Below, piece after piece: positions 17,174 through 26,324 of a stretch of DNA of 64,000 nt. Position numbers and translations under genes: made by a program. The stretch is from Meiothermus sp. (GTDB lineage: Bacteria > Deinococcota > Deinococci > Deinococcales > Thermaceae), in the NCBI RefSeq assembly GCF_026004115.1, contig NZ_BPIM01000001.1, positions 62,001 to 126,000 on the forward strand, written 5' to 3'. The notes under the pieces were generated by a model. It was not told where the DNA came from. It did not search any database and was given only the letters and a program-made list of their open reading frames with translations. How positions within the stretch are numbered: position 1 is the first letter of the stretch; every line of letters starts with the position of its first letter.

Positions 17174-17475
17174 TGGCTTTGGTCTCGCTCAAGCTGGTCA
17201 CCATCATTGCAGAAGGCTTTCTGGAAGAGAAACTCGTTCGGGAGGTCAAGAAGCTTGGGGCCAAGGGCTATACCATTACACCCGCCCGGGGCGAGGGCAG
17301 CCGGGGGGTGCGGGCCAGCGAGTGGGAGGGAAATAACATTCGTCTGGAAACAATTGTGAGCCCTTCTGTGGCGGAAAAAATCCTCAATCGGCTGGCGGAG
17401 GTCTACTTTGCCAACTACGCCGTAGTTGCTTTTGTCGAAAATGTAGAGGTGGTGCGAGGCGATAAATACACGTAG
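17173..17475 (+). CDS. sbtB: PII-like SbtB regulator of SbtA
   Basis: A 100-residue protein of the PII superfamily (LKLVTIIAEGFLEEKLVREV, then KGYTIT and a basic T-loop GEGSRG) encoded directly after sbtA with a one-base stop/start overlap. In cyanobacteria SbtB is a trimer that binds cAMP, AMP or ADP and blocks SbtA. The C-terminus ends in VVRGDKYT, so the cysteine-containing redox tail of some cyanobacterial SbtB proteins is absent. The last 61 bp overlap the convergent amidohydrolase gene. Confidence 0.85.
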   Translation: MALVSLKLVTIIAEGFLEEKLVREVKKLGAKGYTITPARGEGSRGVRASEWEGNNIRLETIVSPSVAEKILNRLAEVYFANYAVVAFVENVEVVRGDKYT

Positions 17476-18695
17476 CCTCCCTTCATCACCATTTTTAGGT
17501 AATGTTCGGGTTGGGTGAGCACTCGGATGTCCTCGAGCGGGTTTCCCTCCACTGCAATTAGGTCGGCGTGGGCGCCGGGGGCTACTACCCCTAGCTTGCC
17601 CTCGGCCCGCAACAGCCGGGCTGCGTACAGGGTGGCGGCCCGAATGACCTCGAGGTTCGGCTGTACCTGCGCGCGAAGGGTGAACTCCTCGAGCTGGCGC
17701 CGGTGCATGGCCCCCAGCAGATCGGTTCCATAGGCCAGGTTCACGCCAGCCTTACAGGCCATCTCCAGTGCGGCCAGACCCTTGTCCAGCACCAGGTAAA
17801 TTTTGTGCTCCACCTCCTTGGGCAGGCCCGCCGCAACCCCTTCCTGGGCCAGGGCCTGGTAGGTCACCAGGGTGGGCACCATCCAGGCCTTGTGCTTCAA
17901 GAACAGCTGCAAACTGCTTTCGTCAATCAGGTTGCAATGCTCGAGGCTGCGCACGCCGCACTCCAGAGCGCGATTGACGGCTCGAGCCGTGTAGGTGTGG
18001 GCCATCACGTAAAGGTCGGCCATCTCGGCTTCCTCCACGGCGGCCCGGATTTCTTCTCGAGAAAACTGGTCGTTGGTCAGGCGGTCAGTCGGCGAGGCAA
18101 TGCCACCCCCCAGCATGAGTTTGATATGGTCGGCGCCCCGGCGAATCTCCTCGCGGGCCGCCCGTCGCACCTCGGGTACCCCATCCACCACCGTGCCAAA
18201 GGCCACCGGGGTGCTGACCGTCTCCAGCACCCGCTCACCCGCCGCCCGGCTATCGGCATGGCCCCCGGTTGGGCTCAGGGCCCGTCCGCAGATGAACAGA
18301 CGAGGCCCAACCAAAAGCCCTTCTTCCACTGCCCGCTTGAGGCCAAAGTCGGCCCCGGCAGCGTCGCGCACCGTGGTAAATCCGCGCAGCAGCATCTCGC
18401 GCAGGATCTCGGCGGCCCGCAGCGCGTTGTAGTGCGGCGAAGCGTTGTAAAGCTCGCGCAGATTGGCCGTCCAGGCCAGCACGTGCACGTGGGCGTCGAT
18501 CAGGCCCGGCAGCAGGGTTAGGCCACTCAGGTCGAGTACCCTCACCCCGGCTGCCCTGGCCTCGGGCGCTTCGGCTTGCATGGGCTCGAGGCGCTCAATC
18601 CGGCCATTTTGAACCACCACCCGCCGATGGGGTAAAAGTGAACCGCTTTGGACATCCAGCACGGTGGCATTTTGCAGTAGGGTTATCGAAGACAC
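17415..18695 (-). CDS. Amidohydrolase family protein (imidazolonepropionase/prolidase-like)
   Basis: A metal-dependent hydrolase of the amidohydrolase superfamily. It shows DAHVHV (first metal His pair), IKLMLGGG (bridging Lys), MAHTYT and LEHCN (further His ligands) and AYGTD (catalytic Asp). This Lys-bridged pattern is that of Xaa-Pro dipeptidase-like members; the substrate cannot be deduced. I chose GTG 18695 because TAGACT lies 5 nt upstream and the protein then starts just before its first strand. ATG 18710, five codons earlier, is also possible. The 3' end overlaps sbtB, which converges on it, by 61 bp. Confidence 0.82.
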   Translation of the reverse strand: MSSITLLQNATVLDVQSGSLLPHRRVVVQNGRIERLEPMQAEAPEARAAGVRVLDLSGLTLLPGLIDAHVHVLAWTANLRELYNASPHYNALRAAEILREMLLRGFTTVRDAAGADFGLKRAVEEGLLVGPRLFICGRALSPTGGHADSRAAGERVLETVSTPVAFGTVVDGVPEVRRAAREEIRRGADHIKLMLGGGIASPTDRLTNDQFSREEIRAAVEEAEMADLYVMAHTYTARAVNRALECGVRSLEHCNLIDESSLQLFLKHKAWMVPTLVTYQALAQEGVAAGLPKEVEHKIYLVLDKGLAALEMACKAGVNLAYGTDLLGAMHRRQLEEFTLRAQVQPNLEVIRAATLYAARLLRAEGKLGVVAPGAHADLIAVEGNPLEDIRVLTQPEHYLKMVMKGGYVYLSPRTTSTFSTKATTA

Positions 18696-18850
18696 AGGAA
18701 AGTCTATCATCCTTGCCTGCAACCAGTTTTTGTGCAAAATTTCCCATGAAATAGGGCTTAAAGTCACTCAAATACCTCAGCAAAATCCGATAGGATAGTG
18801 GCGCAGACCCAGTGCTGGCCTGATGGAGTTTAAAAGCACTAGGAGGTTTC

Positions 18851-20674
18851 ATGAACGTTCTGGAACGACAGCAAGAGGCAGGCTACGCTACAAGCTCCCC
18901 GGTTATAAACAACTTCTCCCTGGTCGTAGCCACTGCCAACGGCACCGGAAGCCAGACCGCTAACCTCACGCTGTTGCGGTCTTTTTTTAAGATGGGCATA
19001 CCCGTACACGGCAAGAACATATTTCCCTCGAACATTCAGGGGCTTCCTACCTGGTACCACATCCGGGTGAGCCACGAAGGCTACATTGCCCGCAAGCCCT
19101 CCGAAATTCTGGTGGCCTTCAACCCGGCCACGGCCGCCGAAGACGTACAGGAGCTTCCTGCGGGCGGAGTCTGCATCTACAGTGCCGATCTTAAGAACCT
19201 GCCCAGGCGAGAGGATCTGATCTACTACCCCGTTCCGGTGAGCGAGCTCATTGCCGGAATTGAAGTTCCGGTTAAGCGGAAACCTTACATCGCCAACATG
19301 GCCTACGTGGGGGTGGTGGCCTGGATGCTGGGGGTGCCGCTTCAGGTTGTAGAAGAAGCCCTGGGCGCCCAGTTTGATTATCGCCAGAAGCTCATTGAAA
19401 GCAACATGGAGGTGGTGCGGCGGGCCCACGCCTGGGCCACCGAGCACCTGCATAAACAAGACCCCTACCGCCTCGAGCCCATGAACAAAACCCAAGGGCT
19501 CATCATCATGACCGGCAACGAGGCCGGCGCGCTGGGGGCGGTGTTTGGCGGGGTGAGCGTGGCGGCCTGGTATCCCATTACGCCCTCTACCAGCTTTATG
19601 GATGCCCTGCGCGAGTTTTTACCCAAACTGCGCAAGGATGAAAACGGTAAACCCACCTATACGGTCATCCAAGCCGAGGATGAGCTGGCCGCCGCCGGCA
19701 TCGTCATGGGCGCAGGCTGGGCCGGTGCCCGGGCCCTCACCTCCACCAGCGGCCCCGGCATCAGCCTAATGGCCGAGTTCGTCAGCTACGGCTACTTCAC
19801 CGAGATTCCCGCCGCGATCTGGGACATTCAACGGGTAGGCCCCAGTACCGGCCTACCCACCCGCACCAGCCAGGGCGATGTTTCTTTTGCCTACACCCTG
19901 GGCCACGGCGACACCAAGCACCCGGTTCTGCTGCCCTCCTCGATAGAGGAGTGCTTCGAGTTTGGCTGGAAGTCGCTGGACCTGGCCGAACAACTGCAAA
20001 CGCCGGTGTTTGTGCTCTCGGATCTCGATCTGGGCATGAACAACTGGATGGGCCAGCCTTTCGACTACCCCGACCGGCCTCTGCAACGTGGCAAGGTCTT
20101 GAGCGCGGAGCAGCTCGAGGCCCTGGGCGGTTTTGCCCGCTACAAAGACATGGACGGCGACGGCATCCCTTACCGTACCCTGCCGGGAACACCCCATCCC
20201 CTGGCTGCCTACTTTACCCGCGGCAGCGGCCACAACGAACAGGCCCAGTACAGCGAGCGCGCGGACGACTGGGAGGGCAACATGGCCCGCCTGGCCCGCA
20301 AGTTCGAGACAGCCCGCAGCCTGGTGCCCGCTCCGGTCACTCTACACAACCCCTCCGCCAGGGTAGGTATCATCGCCTACGGCACCACCCGCTATGCCAT
20401 CGAGGAGGCCCGCGACCGCCTGGCCCCGCAGCTTCCTACCAGCTTTTTGCGCCTGCGCGCCCTGCCCATCAACCAGGAGGTGCGCGATTTCGTGGCTGCG
20501 CACGAGCGGGTGTACGTCATCGAACTGAACCGCGACGGACAGATGCATGGCATTTTGCAAACCGAGATGCCCGAATACGCCGCCCGGCTTCGCTCCATCG
20601 CACACCTCGACGGCCTGCCCCTGACGGCACAGTGGGTGCAGGAGCGCTTGCTCAAAGAAGAAGCCACCCTATAA
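18851..20674 (+). CDS. korA: 2-oxoacid:ferredoxin oxidoreductase, fused gamma-alpha subunit
   Basis: The 607 residues join a gamma domain (about 1-185, with ATANGTGSQTAN for binding CoA/2-oxoacid) to an alpha domain (from about 215, with the YPITPSTSFMDAL motif and TSTSGPGISLM). With the beta subunit encoded next, it should oxidise a 2-oxoacid, most likely 2-oxoglutarate, to acyl-CoA with reduction of ferredoxin. The ATG has a strong AGGAGG site. korB follows after 32 bp. Confidence 0.9.
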   Translation: MNVLERQQEAGYATSSPVINNFSLVVATANGTGSQTANLTLLRSFFKMGIPVHGKNIFPSNIQGLPTWYHIRVSHEGYIARKPSEILVAFNPATAAEDVQELPAGGVCIYSADLKNLPRREDLIYYPVPVSELIAGIEVPVKRKPYIANMAYVGVVAWMLGVPLQVVEEALGAQFDYRQKLIESNMEVVRRAHAWATEHLHKQDPYRLEPMNKTQGLIIMTGNEAGALGAVFGGVSVAAWYPITPSTSFMDALREFLPKLRKDENGKPTYTVIQAEDELAAAGIVMGAGWAGARALTSTSGPGISLMAEFVSYGYFTEIPAAIWDIQRVGPSTGLPTRTSQGDVSFAYTLGHGDTKHPVLLPSSIEECFEFGWKSLDLAEQLQTPVFVLSDLDLGMNNWMGQPFDYPDRPLQRGKVLSAEQLEALGGFARYKDMDGDGIPYRTLPGTPHPLAAYFTRGSGHNEQAQYSERADDWEGNMARLARKFETARSLVPAPVTLHNPSARVGIIAYGTTRYAIEEARDRLAPQLPTSFLRLRALPINQEVRDFVAAHERVYVIELNRDGQMHGILQTEMPEYAARLRSIAHLDGLPLTAQWVQERLLKEEATL

Positions 20675-20706
20675 GCAGCTACCCTGGCCTTACAAAGGAT
20701 GCTCTC

Positions 20707-21762
20707 ATGGAAAACCCCAATCCTGCCCCTTCCGAGCGAGCCCCCATCAAGCTCAATATGGTGGGCCTCAGTAAAAAAGACTACGATGGTACGCCCAGCA
20801 CCCTGTGCAAGGGCTGCGGGCACAACAGCATTGCCAGCCAGATTGTGCAGGTAGGCTTCGAGCTCAACCTGCGGCCTCAAGAGATTATCAAGCTTTCGGG
20901 CATTGGCTGCTCGTCCAAATCGCCGGCTTACTTTTTGGGTATGTCCCACGGCTTTAATGCCTTGCACGGACGCATGCCCAGTGTGGCCACCGGGGCCCTG
21001 CTGGCCAACCACACCCTGAAGGCCATTGGGGTCTCGGGTGACGGCGACACCGGTAGCATTGGGATGGGCCAGTTTAAGCACCTGATGCGCCGCAACGTGC
21101 GGATGGTTTATATCGTGGAGAACAACGGCGTGTATGGCCTGACCAAGGGCCAGTTTTCGGCCACGGCTGAGGAGGGTCTACAACTCAAATACGCCGGTCA
21201 AAACGAGTTTCCCCCTATAGACCTCTGTATGGAGGCCATTATCGCCGGGTGTGGCTTTGTGGCCCGCAGCTTTGCCGGCGACGCCAAACAGGTGCGCGAG
21301 CTGCTCAAGGCCGCCCTCTCCCACCGGGGTACGGCCCTGCTCGACATCATCAGCCCGTGCGTGGCCTTCAACAACGAGGACGATAGCCCCAAAAGCTACG
21401 GCTATGGCACCAAGCACGAACAGCCCCTGCACGAGCTGGGCTTCATCCCCTACGCCGAGGAAATTAGCATCGAGCCCATGCAGCCTGGTGAGTTCCGCAC
21501 CGTGCGCTTGCACGACGGCTCCCTGATCAGCCTGCGGAACCTGGACAATGACCATGACCCCACCGACAAGATGGCAGCCCTGCAGCGTCTGCATCGGGCC
21601 CAGGAAACCGGCGAGTTCATCACCGGCCTGATTTACTACAACCCCGACCGGCCCAGCCTGGCCGAGGTAGAAGAACTAAACACCCCGCTGGCCCAGCTAT
21701 CCCCGGAACAGCTCCGGCCCGGCAGGGAGAAACTCGAGCAGTTCCTGCAAGCCTACCGCTGA
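20707..21762 (+). CDS. korB: 2-oxoacid:ferredoxin oxidoreductase, beta subunit
   Basis: The thiamine pyrophosphate-binding subunit (351 residues). It shows CKGCGH at the N-terminus, GIGCSSK, the TPP/Mg motif GDGDTGSIGMGQ followed by IVENNGVYGLTKGQ, and SPCVAFNN. These cysteine positions match KorB-type subunits that carry one 4Fe-4S cluster. The ATG at 20707 follows an AAAGGA site. The frame is open far upstream, but that part overlaps korA in another frame and is not coding. Confidence 0.92.
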   Translation: MENPNPAPSERAPIKLNMVGLSKKDYDGTPSTLCKGCGHNSIASQIVQVGFELNLRPQEIIKLSGIGCSSKSPAYFLGMSHGFNALHGRMPSVATGALLANHTLKAIGVSGDGDTGSIGMGQFKHLMRRNVRMVYIVENNGVYGLTKGQFSATAEEGLQLKYAGQNEFPPIDLCMEAIIAGCGFVARSFAGDAKQVRELLKAALSHRGTALLDIISPCVAFNNEDDSPKSYGYGTKHEQPLHELGFIPYAEEISIEPMQPGEFRTVRLHDGSLISLRNLDNDHDPTDKMAALQRLHRAQETGEFITGLIYYNPDRPSLAEVEELNTPLAQLSPEQLRPGREKLEQFLQAYR

Positions 21763-21877
21763 TTCCGAACGTGTTGGGCGGTTCGGGTTGCCCCGCACCC
21801 TTAGTGTAAGCCGCCTCTCTTCAGAGCAGGTAGAAAGCTGGGTTCATCGGATCCATCACACAGACCTCCTGAAAACC

Positions 21878-22663
21878 CTACAGCCAACCCTGCAAGCGGT
21901 ATTTCAACAGGCCCAGATACTCCCGTGTGAGGGGGGTCAGGGCTTGCAATCGGTCGGCAGGTGCGGTAAGGGCCCGGTCGAAGCGGGGCTCGCTCGAGGT
22001 CACGCTCACTACGTCCAAGCCCAGCTTGCGAAAGGCCCCGGCGGCCCGGCGGCTGTGTGCTGGGGTGGTCACCAGCAAGACCCGTTCCCAGCCCCGTTCC
22101 CTGACCACCCCGGCTACCGCCAGGGCCTCGGTACGGGTGGTTCGCATCTGCGGCAGGAGGACAATTTCTGGGCCTTTAGCACCATAAAGTGCCTGTACTC
22201 GCGCCCGGGCCTCGAGGCCCAGCGAAGGGCAGCGGGCATCGCCAAAAATCTCGCCCACGGTGTCGGAGAGGGAAATGCGGGGGGCAAAGCCGGCCCGCCA
22301 CAGCTCCAGGCCCTTCTCCAGGCGGGCCAGCGAGGAGGCCTCGAGCTCCCCCGCCCCACAGTGCATCCCACCCCCCAACACCACAATCAGGTCGGCTTTT
22401 TGCGGCACTTCGTCAACAACCAGCCCATTCATTAGGACCCGGGTGAGCGGGGTAAAGACCACAGCGGCAATGAGCAAGGCACAAAACCCGCTTCCCAGCA
22501 GCAAAACCCGAAAGGTAGGGCCGAATAAGCCCATAAGTGTGCCCCCCAGCCAGACGCCCAGCAGCGCCCCCAGCCCGAGCTCAGGGTTGATGACAAGCCC
22601 CAGGGGCAACAACAGCAGGCTCAAGCCCGCCGCCATGAGCAGTTGTACGCGTTGCTTCAGCAT
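21878..22663 (-). CDS. YdcF/ElyC-like (DUF218) membrane protein
   Basis: The 261 residues contain three predicted membrane helices in the first 80 positions, then a DUF218 domain (about 88-240) with ADLIVVLGGGMHC, a long Arg-rich segment and LVTTPAHSRRAAGAFRKLGL. The family includes E. coli ElyC, involved in envelope lipid-carrier homeostasis, and YdcF, which binds AdoMet; no function can be assigned here. TAAGAT sits 7 nt before the ATG, so translation is probably leaderless. It converges on korB. Confidence 0.78.
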   Translation of the reverse strand: MLKQRVQLLMAAGLSLLLLPLGLVINPELGLGALLGVWLGGTLMGLFGPTFRVLLLGSGFCALLIAAVVFTPLTRVLMNGLVVDEVPQKADLIVVLGGGMHCGAGELEASSLARLEKGLELWRAGFAPRISLSDTVGEIFGDARCPSLGLEARARVQALYGAKGPEIVLLPQMRTTRTEALAVAGVVRERGWERVLLVTTPAHSRRAAGAFRKLGLDVVSVTSSEPRFDRALTAPADRLQALTPLTREYLGLLKYRLQGWL

Positions 22664-22749
22664 CCCCCCAATCTTACGAAACGTCTTTGGCGCTCAGTCT
22701 GCTATTTCATAACGCTTTTTCAACACAAGCTGCGTGATACGATATATTT

Positions 22750-23871
22750 ATGGCCGTTCTGACCACCGATCAAAAAATGGTACTGGACATGGTGCGGGCC
22801 GTTTCACGCGAGGTGTTGTGGGAGATGGCCCCCGAATACGATCGCTCGGGGCAGTACCCCTGGCCCCAGCTGCAAAAGCTGGGCGAGCTGGGCTTGCTGG
22901 GCATGACCACCCCCGAAGCCTGGGGCGGGGCCGGGCTCGACTCGGTCACCTGGGCCCTGGCCATGGAAGAAATTGCTGCTGCCGACCCCAGCGTGGCGGT
23001 CATTCTTTCCGTAACTTCGGGCCTGCCGCAGTATATGCTGAACAAGTTTGGCACCGAGGCCCAGAAAAAGAAGTACCTGGTGCCGCTGGCCAAAGGCGAA
23101 TGGATTGGGGCCTTCTCGCTCACCGAGCCCCACGCCGGTTCCGACCCGGCCTCTCTGAAGGCTTCGGCCCGCAAGGTGCAGGGTGGCTGGCAACTGGACG
23201 GCCTGAAAAGCTGGGTCACCTCGGGGGGCCAGGCCCAGGTCTATGTGGTGATGGCGCGGGGCGAGGCCGGGATTAGCTGCTTTATTGTGGAAAAGGACAC
23301 CCCCGGCCTTAGCTTTGGCAGCCCCGAGGACAAGATGGGCCTGCATGCCGCGCATACCTGCGAGTTACGCCTCGAGGAGGTCTTTGTACCGGATGAAAAC
23401 CTGTTGGGACAGGAAGGCCGGGGGCTGGCCCAGGCCCTGGCCGGGCTGGATGCCGGGCGCATTGGAATTGCCGCCCAGGCGGTGGGGATGGCCCGCGCAG
23501 CCTTTGAGATAGCCAAACAGTACGCCGACGAGCGCACCCAGTTCGGCCAGAGGATCCGGGCGTTTCAGGGTGTTGGCTTCAAGCTGGCCGAGATGCACAC
23601 CCGCATTGCCGCCGCGCGGGCGCTGGTGCTGGAAGCCGCCGCCAGGAAAGACCGGGGTGAAAAGTTTACCCTCGAGGCCTCTACCGCCAAGCTTTTTTCC
23701 TCGGACATGGCGGTCAGCGTGACCCGCGACGCCGTGCAGGTTCTGGGCGGCTATGGCTACCACCGCGAATACCGGGTTGAACGCTATTACCGCGACGCCA
23801 AAATAACAGAAATTTACGAGGGCACCAGCGAGATTCAAAAGCTGGTTATTGCACGCGAGCTGTACCGGTAA
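22750..23871 (+). CDS. Acyl-CoA dehydrogenase
   Basis: An FAD enzyme of 373 residues that introduces the first double bond in acyl-CoA oxidation. The three domains are clear: helical N-terminal (1-120), a beta domain with AFSLTEPHAGSDPASLK and SWVTSGG, and a C-terminal helical domain with DERTQFGQRI, QVLGGYGYHREYRVER and ITEIYEGTSEIQ containing the likely catalytic Glu. Chain-length specificity cannot be read from the sequence; short-chain or glutaryl-type members look similar. TACGAT is 6 nt before the ATG, so it is probably leaderless. Confidence 0.9.
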   Translation: MAVLTTDQKMVLDMVRAVSREVLWEMAPEYDRSGQYPWPQLQKLGELGLLGMTTPEAWGGAGLDSVTWALAMEEIAAADPSVAVILSVTSGLPQYMLNKFGTEAQKKKYLVPLAKGEWIGAFSLTEPHAGSDPASLKASARKVQGGWQLDGLKSWVTSGGQAQVYVVMARGEAGISCFIVEKDTPGLSFGSPEDKMGLHAAHTCELRLEEVFVPDENLLGQEGRGLAQALAGLDAGRIGIAAQAVGMARAAFEIAKQYADERTQFGQRIRAFQGVGFKLAEMHTRIAAARALVLEAAARKDRGEKFTLEASTAKLFSSDMAVSVTRDAVQVLGGYGYHREYRVERYYRDAKITEIYEGTSEIQKLVIARELYR

Positions 23872-23919
23872 ACCCATCCCGTTGCAGCCCTGGGAACTTT
23901 AGCCGTAGGCTTTGAGCCG

Positions 23920-24516
23920 ATGAACGTCCTGATTATCTATGCCCACCCCAACCCCAACTCCTTCAACGCCGCCCTGCGCGACCTGGCGGTGCGGGCCTTG
24001 AGCCAGGCTGGGCACAGCATTCTTCTCTCCGACCTGTACACCATGCGCTTTAACCCGGTGCTCAGCGCGCAGGAGTTACAGGGTGACCTGCGCGATATTC
24101 AGCCCGAAATCGAGAAGGTGCGCCGGGCCGACCTGCTCTTGTTTCAGTTTCCCGACTGGTGGTACGGAATGCCCGCCATCATGAAGGGCTGGATAGACCG
24201 GGTGTTTGCCTATGGCTTTGCCTACGACGACGCGCACTCCTTCGACAACGGACTGCTGCAGGGCAAAAAAGCCATGCTGAGCCTTACTGTGGGGGCCCGC
24301 GAGGATTATTTCCGCTCTGCGCCCCAGCGCGACCTGCTGCGGGTGCTCGAGCCCATCCACTACGGTATTTTTGCCTATTGCGGAATGGAGGTGCTGCCCC
24401 CGTTTATTGCCTATGGGCCGGGCGAAATGAGCGAGGCCGAGCGCAAAGCGACCCTCGAGGCCTTCCGGGAGCACCTGCAAAAACTACCCGAACTCAAACC
24501 CCTGTGCTTCAGCTAA
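23920..24516 (+). CDS. NAD(P)H oxidoreductase, flavodoxin fold
   Basis: A 198-residue member of the NQO1/KefF/MdaB-type flavodoxin-fold family: an N-terminal IIYAHPNPNSFNAAL flavin-binding loop, FQFPDWWYGMPAIMKGWIDR (the conserved W-x-PA-KGW motif) and VFAYGFAY. It should use FMN or FAD to reduce quinones or similar acceptors with NAD(P)H. It is preceded by a good promoter (TTGCAG, 18 bp, TAGGCT) with the ATG 8 nt after the -10. Confidence 0.85.
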   Translation: MNVLIIYAHPNPNSFNAALRDLAVRALSQAGHSILLSDLYTMRFNPVLSAQELQGDLRDIQPEIEKVRRADLLLFQFPDWWYGMPAIMKGWIDRVFAYGFAYDDAHSFDNGLLQGKKAMLSLTVGAREDYFRSAPQRDLLRVLEPIHYGIFAYCGMEVLPPFIAYGPGEMSEAERKATLEAFREHLQKLPELKPLCFS

Positions 24517-24545
24517 GCTTCAGCCCGGGAGACTAGACTCTGGTC

Positions 24546-25583
24546 ATGCACCGCCGCACCGTTCTTAAGGGCCTCGCCACTTTGCTAATCAGTACCCGTG
24601 GCTTTGCACAGACCGCGCCCAATCCATCCAACCCCGCCTACCACAAGCTGGCCGCCAACTACTCGGCCCAAAACCGGGGCATTGCCCTCCTGGTGATGGT
24701 GAATGGCCAGATTGTGTTCGAGGACTACCCGAACCAAGGCAGCCCCACCCGCGCCCACGAGCTGGCCAGCGGCACCAAGAGCTTTTGCGGGGTGATGGCT
24801 GTGGCAGCCGCGCAGGACGGGCTGCTCTCGCTGGACGAGCCCGTAGCCCAAACCCTGACCGAGTGGCAGGGCGACCCCTTGCGTTCACAAATCACCCTGA
24901 GCCAGCTCTTGCACCTGACCAGCGGCATTCCCGGTGGCACCCTGGCCCGCCCCCCCACCTACCAGGCCGCCATCCAGACGCCTGCCGAGGCTATGCCGGA
25001 CACCCGCTTTTCCTATGGCCCTATTCCCTTTCAGATTTTTGGCGAGGTGATGCGGCGCAAACTGGGGGGCGACCCCTTGCTGTACCTGGAGCGCCGCCTC
25101 TTCGGGCCGATTGGTCTGGAGTACGCCTTCTGGCGCCGGGGATCCGACGGCAACCCCCACCTGCCTTCGGGGGCCTTCCTGACCGCCCGCAACTGGGCCC
25201 GGTTTGGGGAGCTGGTGCGAAACGAAGGGGTCTGGCAGGGGCGGCGTGTTGTGGACGCCACCCTACTGGAAAAGTGCTTCGAGCCCTCGAGGGTCAACCC
25301 CATCTATGGCCTGACCTGGTGGCTGGGCCGCCCCATTAGCCCCGCACAGCAGGCCGCCATCGGGCGGGTGGGGCAGGACATAGGCCAACTGGCGGGTTCC
25401 CCCGGTCTGCCCGACGACCTGGCGGTTGCGGCAGGGGCCGGCGACCAACGGCTGTACATCAGCCGCAAACTGGGGCTGGTGGTGGTACGCCAGGCCGAGG
25501 GCATTGCAGAAAGCCTGGCGGGGCGCAGAACGGGCTTTTCCGATGCTGCTTTCCTGCGCTTGTTGCTCAGCGGCCAGCCATGA
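24546..25583 (+). CDS. Serine hydrolase of the class C beta-lactamase family
   Basis: The 345 residues begin with an Arg-rich and hydrophobic export signal (MHRRTVLKGLATLLISTRGF, cleavage probably after FAQ). Residues 65-75 give the catalytic S-x-x-K (ASGTKSF), with SYG (FSYGP) as the Tyr motif and YGLTWWLG further on. The third motif (K/H-x-G) is not clear near the C-terminus, where GAGDQRLYIS takes its place. It may act on peptides or esters in the envelope; antibiotic hydrolysis is not implied. TAGACT is 6 nt before the ATG. Confidence 0.82.
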   Translation: MHRRTVLKGLATLLISTRGFAQTAPNPSNPAYHKLAANYSAQNRGIALLVMVNGQIVFEDYPNQGSPTRAHELASGTKSFCGVMAVAAAQDGLLSLDEPVAQTLTEWQGDPLRSQITLSQLLHLTSGIPGGTLARPPTYQAAIQTPAEAMPDTRFSYGPIPFQIFGEVMRRKLGGDPLLYLERRLFGPIGLEYAFWRRGSDGNPHLPSGAFLTARNWARFGELVRNEGVWQGRRVVDATLLEKCFEPSRVNPIYGLTWWLGRPISPAQQAAIGRVGQDIGQLAGSPGLPDDLAVAAGAGDQRLYISRKLGLVVVRQAEGIAESLAGRRTGFSDAAFLRLLLSGQP

Positions 25584-25607
25584 ATGGCCATGCGATAAAC
25601 TGCCAGC

Positions 25608-26168
25608 GTGACGCAAGGTGAAGTGCGTGAGATGGTCTGGAGCGCCCTGGCGCAGCACCGGGCCGCCACCTACCCCACCCCGCCCCACGGACACCACCCC
25701 AATTTTGTGGGGGCCAGCCGGGCTGCTGAACGCCTGATGAGCCTGAAGCTGTGGCAGCTGGCTACGGTGGTGCTGGCCGGCCCCGACCAGGTGCTTAAAC
25801 CCCTGCGCGAGGCCGCCCTGAAGTCTGGAAAAATCGTTCTGATGCCGCACCCAGACAAAGCCGGGAAGTACCTGAGCCTCGAGGGCCTAAAGCCCCACCA
25901 GCTCAAGCGGGTGCGGGAAATCGCCCAACTGGGCAAACCCATAGATCTCAGTCAGACCGCGATTGACCTGGTGCTGATAGGCAGTGTAGCGGTGGACGAG
26001 CAACGCAACTGGATCGGTAAGGGCTATGGCTTTCCCTACAAGGGTCTGCAAGTGGCCGCCCCCTGGGCCACCCTGGCCCATACCCTGATGGTGTTTGAGC
26101 ACCTCCCCTGCCCACCTGAGCGCACCGTAGACCTGATTGCCACCCCCCATCAGGTGATGGGCGTTTGA
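25608..26168 (+). CDS. 5-formyltetrahydrofolate cyclo-ligase-like protein
   Basis: The 186 residues resemble the 5-FCL family: a helical N-terminal half with KSGKIVLMPHP in the central sheet, then IDLVLIGSVAVD, the glycine-rich IGKGYGFPYKGLQ equivalent to the G-R-G-G-G-Y-Y-D region, and ERTVDLIATPHQV near the end. In true MTHFS enzymes the loop reads GxGxGYYD; here FPYKG is different, so activity on 5-formyl-THF is uncertain. Similar divergent proteins occur as MTHFSD-like forms. The start is GTG, with TAAACT 6 nt upstream. Confidence 0.68.
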   Translation: MTQGEVREMVWSALAQHRAATYPTPPHGHHPNFVGASRAAERLMSLKLWQLATVVLAGPDQVLKPLREAALKSGKIVLMPHPDKAGKYLSLEGLKPHQLKRVREIAQLGKPIDLSQTAIDLVLIGSVAVDEQRNWIGKGYGFPYKGLQVAAPWATLAHTLMVFEHLPCPPERTVDLIATPHQVMGV

Positions 26169-26203
26169 TAGCGAAGCCCCCTTCCTTCTCCCCAAACGGT
26201 AGC

Positions 26204-26305
26204 GGGCGGTGACACCCCGACAGCAGTACAGGAGAATAGGACCGGAGACGTTATTAGCTGCGTCTGGGGTGTCGCCGGATGAGGGAGCTTGCGACGACCC
26301 TCAAA
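26204..26305 (+). repeat. Palindrome-ended intergenic repeat, copy 1
   Basis: A segment with GGCGGTGACACCCC on the left and CTGGGGTGTCGCCGGATGAG on the right, which can pair as imperfect terminal inverted repeats. The right half, about 44 bp ending in ACCCTCAAAGC, recurs inverted at 32937-33045 with few mismatches; the left half is more diverged. No gene is present in either copy. It may be a small non-autonomous mobile element. Confidence 0.6.
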
Positions 26306-26324
26306 GCTATTAGACCATAGACCA

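Noticed and set aside
19951-20706. Long open stretch in the korB frame upstream of its ATG
   Set aside because: It lies within korA in another frame; the translation is Arg/Pro-rich and unlike any protein. korB starts at 20707 behind its own ribosome site.
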